Below, in pieces: positions 1 to 8,045 of a stretch of DNA of 39,261 nucleotides. Within the stretch, counting starts at the first letter, position 1. Each line of letters opens with the position of its first letter. The position numbers and the translations under genes were made by a program. The stretch spans positions 1-39,261 of the forward strand of contig JAFDIS010000025.1 of assembly GCA_019307945.1 (NCBI GenBank). The letters run 5' to 3'. Below the pieces are notes generated by a model, which was given only the letters and a program-made list of their open reading frames with translations, made no database searches and had not been told where the DNA came from. Source of the stretch: Deltaproteobacteria bacterium (lineage in GTDB: Bacteria; Desulfobacterota; DSM-4660; Desulfatiglandales; Desulfatiglandaceae).

Positions 1-277
1 TGTAGGGCGGGCAGGAGCCGTTGCCTTCCTTCAGGCGCATCTCCACAAAGTTGCCCCTTTTCACCTGAAGGGTGCCGCTCAGAACGACGATCTTGGGCGC
101 CTCCCCGCTGCACAGGCAGTCCGTGCGCCACCCTTCGGGACGCTCGTAGTTGCCCGAAATCGTAGCCGCGGCCCCTGCACCACACTCGGCACACAGGACA
201 TCGCAGGGTATCAACAGGGGCAGCAGGGAAAGGAGGAGGAGGAGGGCAAACAGCGCAAACAGGTGTGAACAAAGCAT
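1..277 (-). CDS. Secreted Cys-rich protein, C-terminus cut by window edge
   Basis: An ORF runs from an ATG at 277 off the left edge; 92 codons are visible. It starts with a typical export signal: MLCSHL, then a strongly hydrophobic Leu/Ala core to about residue 23, with a plausible signal peptidase site near DVLCA/EC (residues 26-32). The mature part is small and Cys-rich (C25, C29, C32, C54, C56, C89 visible) and contains a beta-rich stretch with alternating hydrophobics (KIVVLSGTLQV). I do not recognise the family. No strong Shine-Dalgarno precedes the ATG, so the start is moderately sure. The inverted repeat at 421-455 lies upstream and could control it. Confidence 0.55.
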   Translation of the reverse strand, partial: MLCSHLFALFALLLLLSLLPLLIPCDVLCAECGAGAAATISGNYERPEGWRTDCLCSGEAPKIVVLSGTLQVKRGNFVEMRLKEGNGSCPPY

Positions 278-420
278 GAGGACAGGGGGCAGGGAGGACC
301 CCTTCCGCCTGGGGCAGGGTGGCTGAAACGCGGGAAAACGCACCGGGAGCCGCAACAACCGCAACAACAACATCAGGGCCATCACAAAACGAGAGGGAAG
401 AAGGTCAATGGTAAACGAAG

Positions 421-455
421 TGCTTTAGTAAACGATAGAATCCTCTACTAAAGCA
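421..455. promoter_or_regulatory. 10-bp perfect inverted repeat, candidate operator
   Basis: TGCTTTAGTA at 421-430 and its exact reverse complement TACTAAAGCA at 446-455 are separated by 15 bases. A minus-strand TTGACA (465-470) sits just upstream in the direction of the secreted-protein gene that starts at 277, although no convincing -10 follows. GTAAACGA also occurs twice (411-418 and 428-435). This geometry fits a repressor site, but it could be a simple hairpin. Confidence 0.4.
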
Positions 456-974
456 TCACAACGCTGTCAAGAAAAATAGGGGTTAGAATTGGGGGTCCCC
501 TGCGATCGCCTGCCAGGTCCCCCAAAAACCCCTCAGACGGGCATATCTGTCGCCTTACACATCCTTTCATGCCCGCGCCTTTGCCGGGTCCTTTGAATGC
601 ACGGTTGAAAATGGAAAAATCGTGGGCATCCCCATGCACAAAAACTCTCTGAAATATAGAAGCACCGTCAACAACGGCGCAGGAGAGGACAAATGCGTCT
701 ACCATGTCCGAGACCCAGGGGCGTTTTCAACGCTGGACTTCCTCTATTGGCCCTTTACGCCCTGCGTAGACGTAAGGCGTAACAACCTCCTGTCAATCCT
801 GTAGATCCTGTCTGGTGAAACCCTTCTTCACTACAGAATAAATCATAAATCAAAATCCGACCCAAGGACACAAGAACACTCCGAGGCGCGAACCACCCAT
901 CCCTTCGGCCGCAAGGAAACCAAGAAAGGCATGAAAACATGGATGTCCCCATTTTTTCCCCTCTCGCAGGGGAC

Positions 975-1014
975 AAAAAACAGGCGGTCAACCTTATTTA
1001 ACGGGTTGACCGCC
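975..1014 (-). terminator. Rho-independent terminator downstream of tRNA-Pro
   Basis: Read on the minus strand, an 11-bp perfect stem (arms 1004-1014 and 983-993, GGCGGTCAACC type) with a 10-base loop is followed by TGTTTTTTG (A-run 975-980 on the plus strand). It lies about 85 bases past the tRNA-Pro 3' end, so it probably ends that transcript. Confidence 0.75.
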
Positions 1015-1097
1015 CCTCATGTTGAATCCGCTATGTCACAAAACTGTCACAAATTGAATTCTCGTTTTTCGCCCGCTCCGTAACTCCTTGATTTTTC

Positions 1098-1174
1098 TGG
1101 TCGGGACGCGGGGATTTGAACCCCGGACCCCCTGAACCCCATTCAGGTGCGCTTCCAGGCTGCGCTACGTCCCG
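1098..1174 (-). tRNA. tRNA-Pro (anticodon GGG)
   Basis: The minus strand folds as a tRNA. The acceptor stem CGGGACG/CGTCCCG is followed by discriminator A and an encoded CCA (1098-1100). The anticodon stem CCTGA/TCAGG encloses the loop ATGGGGT, giving anticodon GGG followed by G37. The T-arm contains GGTTCAAATC. Length is 77 nt with CCA. Confidence 0.95.
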
Positions 1175-1189
1175 CGACCGAATCATAAA

Positions 1190-1217
1190 ATTCTATATCA
1201 CTTCTTGTTTTTGTCAA
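1190..1217 (-). promoter_or_regulatory. Sigma-70 promoter of tRNA-Pro
   Basis: On the minus strand TTGACA (1217-1212), a 16-base spacer and TAGAAT (1195-1190) precede the tRNA 5' end at 1174 by about 15 bases. That spacing fits a tRNA promoter. Confidence 0.75.
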
Positions 1218-1262
1218 GCCGTAAAATATCTTGTTTCGGGCCGAACATGCCCGCCAAGGCAC

Positions 1263-1291
1263 TTGTCAAGGGCACGCCAGCCCGGTATGAT
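1263..1291 (+). promoter_or_regulatory. Sigma-70-like promoter for the receiver-cyclase genes
   Basis: TTGTCA (1263-1268), a 17-base spacer and TATGAT (1286-1291) point to the gene at 1435, implying a leader of about 135 nt. It lies back to back with the tRNA-Pro promoter. Confidence 0.5.
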
Positions 1292-1434
1292 AGCCTGCAT
1301 TTTTGCGGGGCGATCCCGCCCATGATGTTAGGCTGCGTTCCCCAAGCCCTTTGCGGATGTATGCCTCTGACGGAATCATCCAAGCGGTGCCTGCGAACGG
1401 CAGGCCCTTAAGATTCATCCGGGAGGAAACGCCA

Positions 1435-1854
1435 ATGGCCGCGAAAACGGCGATGATAATAGAAAAGGACGAAGGTCTCACAAAAGACCTCTTGTCACTC
1501 CTTGAAGAAAACGCCTTCCTTGTAAAGATATACCACTCAATAGATGACGCCCTGGGAGCCCTGGCGAAACAGCCGGAACAAATCGTCTTCCTGGGCCATC
1601 CCCGGGATGCCTCGTCACCGTTTGAGGCCCTTGACCGGATGGTTCGGGCCCACCCTTTCGCATCCATCATCCTGGTGACGGAACTCGCCCCGGACGAAGT
1701 TGAAGAAAAAGCGGAGGGTTACGGCATTATGGGAAGCCTGGGATGGAAGGCCTCCCCTGAAGAGCTCGCCTCCTTACTGGACCAATATGAAAAGATACGA
1801 AATATGATGAACGAATCGGATCCCTCCGCCGCTACTAAAAGCCACGAGCCCTGA
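1435..1854 (+). CDS. Receiver-like protein lacking the phospho-acceptor Asp
   Basis: A 139-aa single-domain protein resembling a response-regulator receiver. It has an acidic pair near the N-terminus (E10, D12), a beta strand IVFLG where the phospho-acceptor Asp should sit but Gly54 is found, IILVTE with the conserved Thr, and LGWKAS with the conserved Lys. With no Asp54 equivalent it is probably not phosphorylated in the usual way and may act as a pseudo-receiver or protein-interaction module. The start at ATG 1435 is set by GGGAGG eight bases upstream; the frame is open further upstream without a ribosome site. It is followed 64 bases later by an adenylate cyclase, probably in the same transcript, so it may tune that enzyme (inference). 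Confidence 0.7.
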   Translation: MAAKTAMIIEKDEGLTKDLLSLLEENAFLVKIYHSIDDALGALAKQPEQIVFLGHPRDASSPFEALDRMVRAHPFASIILVTELAPDEVEEKAEGYGIMGSLGWKASPEELASLLDQYEKIRNMMNESDPSAATKSHEP

Positions 1855-1918
1855 AGATCCATTCCGGAAACTGAAAAATCGGCCCGGGGCGCGCCAGGGT
1901 CCCCGGAGCGGCAAGACA

Positions 1919-3787
1919 GTGACGATGAGCCGCCTGGACTGCATCAGCAACCGCAATTTCAAAATCCTCACCGCCTATCTCCAAAGCATTGGACTGGATG
2001 AAGGCCGGCTTTTCGATGGCCTCTCCTACCCCGAAGGGCAGTATGAATCTGCGCGGGACTTCTTCCTGGACGAAGATGAATGGACGACCTACGAAAATTT
2101 TGAAACCATATTCAGGCGTGCCAGGAAACGTAGCGGAGATCCCGCTTTCTATTTCCGTTGCGGCGCATCTTCGGGACCCCTGCGTTCGTGGGGTCGATTC
2201 AACACTTTCGTGAGGATCTTCGCCACTCCCAATGACGGGTTCAGGAGACTGCCTTTTTTCAATCGACATTTCAACGACACCAAGGAGATCGAAATCATCC
2301 AGCCCCCCGCGCCCGATCCCCGGAGCAGGAAGATCCGGACTCTCTTGAAGGTGCGCTTCCACGAGGACGTGGACCCCAACCGAGACTATATCGGAGACCC
2401 GCTCCTGCGGGGGATCCTCTCTTCCATCCCGGCCATCTGGGGCAAACCGCCCGCCCTTATCCGCCAACCCCTGAACCCCTATGACCCCGTGGTACTGTTC
2501 AACGAAGAACCTGAATTCAAACCCTTCGCCCTCCGCGTCCGGCGGGAGGGTGACGCCCTGACTCTGGAAGACCCTGACGGAGCGGGCCGCGTGCCCTTTG
2601 CGCATAAGGTCTGCCTGGTGCCCGAGATCGTTCAGGACCGCATGGTCTTCCTGGGCCGCTACACCCGGGAAATACCCTCATCCCTTGACGCCCCGGGCCG
2701 GGTCGAGGCCTTTCTCATCACACGAACCGTTTGTTCGGGAGACCGCATCCTCGTCAAGTCCGGTGAGATCTTCCAGGCCCCCTATTTCGTACTGGAGGTC
2801 ACCTATGAACCCTTTTCTCTTCTCAATCGCTTCACCCAGTTCCTCTCTCCGAAGCGCCAAAGAGGAGATCCGGACGTCGAGCTCTCCGAGACCGTGGATC
2901 AACTGCGACACAGCATCGCGGCAAAGAACGACGCCTTCCGGGCGCTGGAAAAAACAAACGCTGAGCTGAGGGAGGCCAAGCTGCGCCTGGACGAATACGC
3001 CCAGGCCCTGGAGCGCAAGGTGGAAGAACGCACCTCGGAGCTCCAAAAGGCCAGAGAAGAGCTTCTGAATCTCAACCGTAACCTGGAGGCCCGCGTCCGG
3101 GACCAGTTGGCCCAACTTCAGAGATACAATGCCTTGCGAAGATACCTTTCTCCCAACCTTGCCGAACAGATCCTGGCCCATGGGGGCACGCTGGACCCCA
3201 AGTCGCGCAGGAGGATGATGACGGTTGTCTTCTCGGACATCCGGGGTTTTTCCGATCTGGCCGACAGCGTGGAGCCTGAAGAACTCTTTCATCTCATGGA
3301 CCGCTACCTCGGTGAAATGATCCGGATCGTCCACCGCTGCGAAGGAACCCTGAACAAGATCATAGGAGACGGACTTCTGGTGTTCTTCGGCGATCCGGTC
3401 CCTGTGGAAGACCACGCACGGCGGGCGGTCTCGATGGCCGTGCAGATGCAGCGGAGGGTGGAGGCACTGCGGGCGGAATGGCGATCCCTGGGTCATGAGC
3501 TAGCCGTGGGCATCGGGATCAACACCGGGTACATGACCGTGGGCAGCATCGGACCCGATACCCACAAGGACTACACGGTGATCGGCAACCAGGTCAACAT
3601 CGCATCCAGGCTGGAATCGCTCGCGCAGGGCGGGCAGATCCTCATCAGCGAGAGGACTTACGCCCTTGTAAGGGAAGAGGTCCGTGTGGAGCAGATGGGA
3701 GAGGTCCGTGTAAAAGGTATTCACTCGCCCGTGATGATCTACAACGTGGTGGACATGCCGGCCCTGAACGAGAAGGCCGGCGCGTAA
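1919..3787 (+). CDS. Class III adenylate cyclase with N-terminal sensor region and coiled coil
   Basis: A 622-aa protein that should make cAMP (ATP to cAMP plus pyrophosphate). The first ~300 residues are an unrecognised, probably sensory, region without clear membrane segments. A coiled coil covers about 325-400 (heptads, KVEERTSELQKAREELLNLN), and a catalytic domain about 430-590. Catalytic features are visible: metal Asp440 (FSDIRGF) and Asp484 (GDGLLVFFGDP), a Lys in LNKIIGDG and a Thr in KDYTVIGN (the Lys/Thr pair favours ATP over GTP), and Asn560-x3-Arg564 for the transition state. All key residues are present, so it is probably active. The start is GTG 1919 or in-frame ATG 1925; the ribosome site (CGGAG near 1903) does not decide. 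Probable partner: the pseudo-receiver just upstream. Confidence 0.88.
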   Translation: MTMSRLDCISNRNFKILTAYLQSIGLDEGRLFDGLSYPEGQYESARDFFLDEDEWTTYENFETIFRRARKRSGDPAFYFRCGASSGPLRSWGRFNTFVRIFATPNDGFRRLPFFNRHFNDTKEIEIIQPPAPDPRSRKIRTLLKVRFHEDVDPNRDYIGDPLLRGILSSIPAIWGKPPALIRQPLNPYDPVVLFNEEPEFKPFALRVRREGDALTLEDPDGAGRVPFAHKVCLVPEIVQDRMVFLGRYTREIPSSLDAPGRVEAFLITRTVCSGDRILVKSGEIFQAPYFVLEVTYEPFSLLNRFTQFLSPKRQRGDPDVELSETVDQLRHSIAAKNDAFRALEKTNAELREAKLRLDEYAQALERKVEERTSELQKAREELLNLNRNLEARVRDQLAQLQRYNALRRYLSPNLAEQILAHGGTLDPKSRRRMMTVVFSDIRGFSDLADSVEPEELFHLMDRYLGEMIRIVHRCEGTLNKIIGDGLLVFFGDPVPVEDHARRAVSMAVQMQRRVEALRAEWRSLGHELAVGIGINTGYMTVGSIGPDTHKDYTVIGNQVNIASRLESLAQGGQILISERTYALVREEVRVEQMGEVRVKGIHSPVMIYNVVDMPALNEKAGA

Positions 3788-3860
3788 GCAGCGGACGGAG
3801 GGGCCGGGAACTCCCGGGGGAATCGCAAAATAGCTCCCCGGAGTTCTTGGAACTTGCACG

Positions 3861-3889
3861 TTGAAATGCCACGCGCCATCTGTTATGTA
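3861..3889 (+). promoter_or_regulatory. Possible sigma-70 promoter for the MBL-fold gene
   Basis: TTGAAA (3861-3866), a 17-base spacer and TATGTA (3884-3889) lie 110 bases ahead of ATG 3999. If used, the upstream in-frame codons back to 3861 are not translated, which supports the 3999 start. Confidence 0.4.
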
Positions 3890-3998
3890 CCTGTTGGTCA
3901 TTGGATTTTCGGGATTTCGGGGCAAGGTGGGCTCTCCGTCCACGGGACGCCCCCTTCTCAACCCTTCGCGCTTGAAGGGATCGACGGGACTATTCTTG

Positions 3999-5486
3999 AT
4001 GGGCGAGGACATTGTACTGGATGTGCTGGGCAACACCGGCTGCTTTTCCCTCGAGGGGGAGAGCAGCGGATACATGTTGACCTTCAATGGATCCCGGTAC
4101 CTCCTTGAATGCGGCTCCCCCGTCTTTGCCACCCTGGGTCACCACGGTATAGAAGAAATCAAGGGAATCTTCGCCACCCACTCTCACGAAGATCACCGGA
4201 GATGGTTTACGGACATCGCGTTGTTCCGGTTCTATGACGCAAGGAGCTCTCAAAAGCTCAAATTGATATCCACCGAAACCATCCTCGAGGAGTTTCACAA
4301 GAACTCCAAGGGCGCCCTTGAACGCTCTCTTTCGGAAGACAGCAAGAGAGTGATCGATATCCCTTATCATGAGATGGTGGAAGAGTGCATCATCGGTCCC
4401 CGGAGCCTTTACCGGATCAGGCTTGAGAAGAGCCCGGACGGTGGGTACCGCTACGTGATCCGGGACCGAGACGGATCCCTGGTCGGGCCCGAGAAGGCCA
4501 AGATCTTCATCAATCCGCGAGCCAACAGGCCGCGAATGCTGTTCAAGGACGATGAATCGGGGCTCTGGGTGGAACCGGAGAGCTATTATCCCTTCTCCTC
4601 CACCGAGTTTTACGAAGTTACGGCCAACGAGTTCGTGGACGAAGAGGCCCGGTTGCGGGTAAAAGCGGTCAAGGCCCCTGTCTGGCACGGCGTGCCTTCC
4701 GTGGCCTTTCGATTCATGACCGAGAGGAACAGCCTTTTTTTCAGCTCGGACACGGTCTACAAACCTTCTCTCTGGAAGGAACTTTGCGAGACCCGCAGGC
4801 CTCAAAATTTCGACCGTGTGAACCGCAGGGAATTCGAAGAGAGTGCGGTGATCTACGGGGACATCAACGATTTCATTGAACTTACCTGGAGCCGAGAGCG
4901 CTACGAGGCCGCCCTTTCGGCGTACAAGGGATCCGTAGTGATCCACGATGTGGCCCGCAAGAACAGCGTCGTCCATACGGACTACGAGGACATCGGCAAG
5001 GCCCCCATCGAAAAACTCATCTTTACCCACACGCCGGACAATCTGACCGCCTTGAGACCCATCCTCAAGTCCGGCAAGCGGATCGTGATTCGAGACGGAG
5101 AGGCGCATGAATCCGTGCGCGGCATGCTGTACCCGCTGGACGCGGATGTCTATGTCAAGCACTTTTCCGGATACTGGGTGGGGTATGCCTCGCCGGAAGG
5201 GGCCTACAAGGTAATCGAGGAAGGGGGCCTGTTGGGGGTGGTGAGCGTGGAAACACCGGGAGACCCCCTCGTCCGTGTGGATCTTTACTGCGACATTGAC
5301 GGGGAATACTATCCGCCGCCCCGGGATCCCCGCGGCATCTACCGGACCCGTCCGGACGGCAAGGTGGAGGAGGTCGTCTACGGGAAAAAGAAGAGTACCG
5401 GCCGGGTCGTCCAGGGCATGAGAAACCGGCTGTCAAGGGTCGCAGGTACGGAGTCATCACGCTCTCCCACCATCGCCCTGCGCTGA
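3999..5486 (+). CDS. Large metallo-beta-lactamase-fold protein
   Basis: About 495 aa from ATG 3999. The metal-binding signature HSHEDH (within ATHSHEDHRRWF, roughly residues 63-68) is the HxHxDH motif of the metallo-beta-lactamase fold. Later candidate ligands are a His in VWHG, the Asp in FSSDTVY, the HD in VVIHDV and the His in IFTHTPDN. The protein is larger than the ~250-residue core because of a long insert after the first metal motif and an extra C-terminal domain from about residue 400 (GYWVGYASPEGAYKV). I cannot name the substrate. The frame is open upstream to 3861, but that stretch (KVGSPSTGRPLLNPSR) looks non-coding and overlaps a possible promoter. No good Shine-Dalgarno supports ATG 3999. 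It lies alone between the cyclase and the bam operon on the same strand. Confidence 0.72.
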   Translation: MGEDIVLDVLGNTGCFSLEGESSGYMLTFNGSRYLLECGSPVFATLGHHGIEEIKGIFATHSHEDHRRWFTDIALFRFYDARSSQKLKLISTETILEEFHKNSKGALERSLSEDSKRVIDIPYHEMVEECIIGPRSLYRIRLEKSPDGGYRYVIRDRDGSLVGPEKAKIFINPRANRPRMLFKDDESGLWVEPESYYPFSSTEFYEVTANEFVDEEARLRVKAVKAPVWHGVPSVAFRFMTERNSLFFSSDTVYKPSLWKELCETRRPQNFDRVNRREFEESAVIYGDINDFIELTWSRERYEAALSAYKGSVVIHDVARKNSVVHTDYEDIGKAPIEKLIFTHTPDNLTALRPILKSGKRIVIRDGEAHESVRGMLYPLDADVYVKHFSGYWVGYASPEGAYKVIEEGGLLGVVSVETPGDPLVRVDLYCDIDGEYYPPPRDPRGIYRTRPDGKVEEVVYGKKKSTGRVVQGMRNRLSRVAGTESSRSPTIALR

Positions 5487-5753
5487 AACTTGCAGCCGGA
5501 ACGATTCCAGGGCAAGGGCCGGGGGCCCGCGACGCCGACTGAAAACAACATCTTTGCCCGGCTTTGACCGGTTCCCGGCTCTATCATGCGCCACAAAAGG
5601 CTTTCAGAAGCTGAAATCGCGACCCATGCCCACACAAGAAATCGATCAGATCCGACCCGGCCGAAATCACAAGGGAAATTTGGACCCACGCCCCCCTGCC
5701 CGCCACCGTCCCGCAGGACCGGCGTGCACCCCGGTTGCCGATCTAGTTTTTCC

Positions 5754-5782
5754 TTGACACATAGTTACGATATAGCTAGATT
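5754..5782 (+). promoter_or_regulatory. Sigma-70 promoter of the bam operon
   Basis: TTGACA (5754-5759), 17-base spacer, TAGATT (5777-5782). The -35 is perfect and the -10 matches at 4 of 6. The same architecture (17-base spacer ending in TATAGC, -10 TAGAAT) is found in front of the DUF2080 gene on the minus strand at 19068-19040. Confidence 0.75.
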
Positions 5783-5786
5783 GTAA
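5765..5786. promoter_or_regulatory. 22-bp palindromic operator overlapping the bam promoter
   Basis: The site reads TTAC-g-AT-a-TAGCTA-g-AT-t-GTAA, where every capital base is matched in the opposite half. It covers the 3' part of the spacer and the whole -10, so a bound protein should block RNA polymerase. A second site with the same half-sites and core is at 19036-19057 in an equivalent position. The symmetry suggests a dimeric repressor; the family is unknown. Confidence 0.65.
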
Positions 5787-6013
5787 TCACATTAATCTGC
5801 TTTGCGACGGATGTTCCTTTTGGATCCGGAGCGATTGATTTTGCTGCGAGGCGGACACGGTCCAAAGAACGCCGGTCCCATGGTGGCGATTTTGGATTAA
5901 CAAGGAGTAACATCGACCCCCCGCCCCGGCGGGCGTAAGGGCCGGGCGACTTCCACCGCGCCCGCCGTTCCCGGCGGGATTTGGATTGAGGTCATTTCAT
6001 CAAGGGGTAAAAA

Positions 6014-7975
6014 ATGAGGTACGCTGAGACAGGGTTTAACTTGGAAATCGATTTATCCCGCGGAAGCATAGAGCGGGTGGAGACCGATCCGCGGGACACG
6101 GAACTCTATTTGGGGGGACTTGGAACGAACACCAAGATCTTGTGGGACCGCGTTCCGCCTGAAGTCGAACCCTTTTCCCCTGACAATCTCCTTATATTCA
6201 GCGCAGGCCTCCTGTGCGGCACACCCGCCATCGGATGCAATCGTACAATTGTCTCCACCATTTCGCCCCAGACCCTGTTGATGGCCTTTTCCATGATGGG
6301 CGGCTTTTGGGCGCCGGAATTGAAATATGCCGGATATGACAAGATCATTTTCCGGGGCAAATCGCCGGACCTGGTCTATTTGTGGATTCACAACGACCAG
6401 GTGGAAATCCGCGATGCATCCCACCTGGCGGGCAAAGGCGCCATTGAAACCGCCGAACTGATCAAACAGGAATTGCAGGAGCCCAGGGCCCAGGTGGCGG
6501 CCATCGGGCTCGCCGGGGAGAACAGGGTATATTTTGCGTCCATCGAGCAGGGAAGGTCCAGTGCCAGCCGGGGCGGGATCGGCGCGGTCATGGGGGATAA
6601 AGGGATCAAGGCCATCGCTGTCCGGGGTACCAGGGACATCAACGTCGCGCGGCCCGATGAATACATGGAACTCTGCAATGAGGTGATGGATTACATCAAG
6701 TGGCGCAATGAGCATCCCATCCCCGGCGTCATGCCCATCCTGGCGGGCCTGGGCTCCCCGCAGGAGATGGCTGTGCACGACGAGAAGTGGCACACTGAGA
6801 ATTTCATGTGGGGGAACTCCCGTCTTCGGAGAAAGGGCTTCTGGAACGAAGAGATCGAAAAGCAATGGACGCAGACCCTGGAAAGCGCCCGGAAGCGGCT
6901 CATCAGTTGCTACAACTGCCCCATGAAATGCGGGGCGACCCTCACCCTGCCCGGTCTCCCCACCTATATGATGAAATGCTTCTCCAAACTGACCTACACC
7001 ATGGCGGCCATGTCGGATCTGGAGTTCGGGTTGAGAATCGCTCAGAGGGCCACGGAATACGGAGTGGACGGCTACTCGACCCCGCAGGTGATGGCCTTTG
7101 CCGTGGAGCTGTACGAAGACGGCATCCTGACGGACGAGGATATGCCCGGATTTCCAGCGGACAATGAGGAGCGGTTCTACTGGCTGCTCGACAAGATCGT
7201 GCGGCGCGAGGGGATCGGGAACGTCCTGGCCGACGGCACCTATTGGGCGGCCAAGACGATAGGCAAGGGCGCGGAAGAATATGCCCATAATACAATCAAG
7301 AAACATGAACAACTTCCTCTCAAGCTCTCCATGTTGAACCCCATCTACTTCCTGATGTATTCCACGGGGGAGAAGATCAACATCACTCAGATCGAAGGCC
7401 AGTTTCCCCAGGCCCCCTTCCCCAAGAGGGAGCAGCGGGAGGAGTTCGTGAAGGACTGGTTTCAGGTCCCCGATGATCGATTCAAACAATACTTCCTGGA
7501 CTGGGAGCCGCGGGGTGAAAAGTCCATCCCCTTCTATCCCACACCCCGGATGTGTTGTGACATCGTGGACTGGCAGGAAAGAATGCATTACATCGACGAC
7601 GCCCTCGGCATGTGCGCGGGCCTGTCTTCCTTTCCCCTGAAACCGCCCTACCACATCCATAATTATCCCAAATTCATCTCCGCCGGGGCCGGGATCGACA
7701 TGGATGAGGAAAAACTGACCCAGGCCACCAAGAGGTATCGCACCCTGGTGAGGGCCGTCAACATCAGGCGGGGCATGAGGCGAAAAGACGAAAAGCCCCC
7801 CCAGGACCACTGGAAAAAGCGGTTTCCGGAACTCGAAAAGGAACTCCTGGACACCTACTACGAATACAAAGGCTGGAACGAGGAGGGTATTCCCACCAAA
7901 GAGACCCTGAACGCACTGGACCTGGATTACGTGGCTGAAGACTTCATCGGGAGGGGCATCCTGAAGGACGAGTAG
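6014..7975 (+). CDS. bamB: Class II benzoyl-CoA reductase catalytic subunit BamB (tungsten, AOR family)
   Basis: A 653-aa protein of the aldehyde:ferredoxin oxidoreductase family that closely follows BamB as I remember it from Geobacter metallireducens, including the N-terminal MRYAETGF and YLGGLGTNTKILWD stretches. BamB reduces benzoyl-CoA to a cyclic dienoyl-CoA at a tungsten-bispterin site in the cytoplasm. Visible features: the N-terminal tungstopterin domain (about 1-210); the [4Fe-4S] ligands C299-x2-C302-x3-C306 in SCYNCPMKC, with the fourth expected at C514/C515 (MCCDIVDW); and a conserved VHDEKWHTENF stretch near the active site. Start supported by AAGGGG six bases before ATG. It is the first gene of bamBCDEFGHI, behind a repressible-looking promoter. 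Other AOR enzymes are the alternative, but the downstream gene set argues for BamB. Confidence 0.93.
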   Translation: MRYAETGFNLEIDLSRGSIERVETDPRDTELYLGGLGTNTKILWDRVPPEVEPFSPDNLLIFSAGLLCGTPAIGCNRTIVSTISPQTLLMAFSMMGGFWAPELKYAGYDKIIFRGKSPDLVYLWIHNDQVEIRDASHLAGKGAIETAELIKQELQEPRAQVAAIGLAGENRVYFASIEQGRSSASRGGIGAVMGDKGIKAIAVRGTRDINVARPDEYMELCNEVMDYIKWRNEHPIPGVMPILAGLGSPQEMAVHDEKWHTENFMWGNSRLRRKGFWNEEIEKQWTQTLESARKRLISCYNCPMKCGATLTLPGLPTYMMKCFSKLTYTMAAMSDLEFGLRIAQRATEYGVDGYSTPQVMAFAVELYEDGILTDEDMPGFPADNEERFYWLLDKIVRREGIGNVLADGTYWAAKTIGKGAEEYAHNTIKKHEQLPLKLSMLNPIYFLMYSTGEKINITQIEGQFPQAPFPKREQREEFVKDWFQVPDDRFKQYFLDWEPRGEKSIPFYPTPRMCCDIVDWQERMHYIDDALGMCAGLSSFPLKPPYHIHNYPKFISAGAGIDMDEEKLTQATKRYRTLVRAVNIRRGMRRKDEKPPQDHWKKRFPELEKELLDTYYEYKGWNEEGIPTKETLNALDLDYVAEDFIGRGILKDE

Positions 7976-8045
7976 CAGGGACCTTCCGAAAAGACCTCGG
8001 CGTTAAAAAAAGTTAAGGAATTAGGATGAAAAGGTGGTAGCCGCG

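Larger units (their letters stand above)
278..1097. other. Gene-poor intergenic stretch
   Basis: About 820 bases with no ORF that looks coding. Overlapping ORFs around 448-804 on both strands lack ribosome binding sites and family resemblance. The stretch holds an inverted repeat (421-455), a minus-strand terminator hairpin (975-1014), and two direct copies of TGTCACAAA at 1034-1042 and 1045-1053. It may be decayed coding DNA, but I cannot identify a source. Confidence 0.5.
5487..6013 (+). other. Regulatory region and leader of the bam operon
   Basis: 527 bases without a convincing gene. The bam promoter and operator lie at 5754-5786, leaving an untranslated leader of about 220 nt. The leader contains GC-rich hairpins at 5920-5933 (CCCGCC/GGCGGG) and 5961-5978 (7-bp stem, 4-base loop) and a near duplication of TTTGGATT...CAAGGrGTAA at 5891-5910 and 5979-6010; the second copy is the bamB ribosome site. 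A weak hairpin GGGCC-GGG-GGCCC at 5516-5528 lacks a T-tract. Confidence 0.6.

Noticed and set aside
448-804. ORFs of 60-85 codons on both strands
   Set aside because: They overlap each other, have no ribosome site, and show no family features.
5920-5978. Rho-independent terminator ahead of bamB
   Set aside because: The hairpins are GC-rich but neither is followed by a T-tract; an attenuator cannot be claimed from this.
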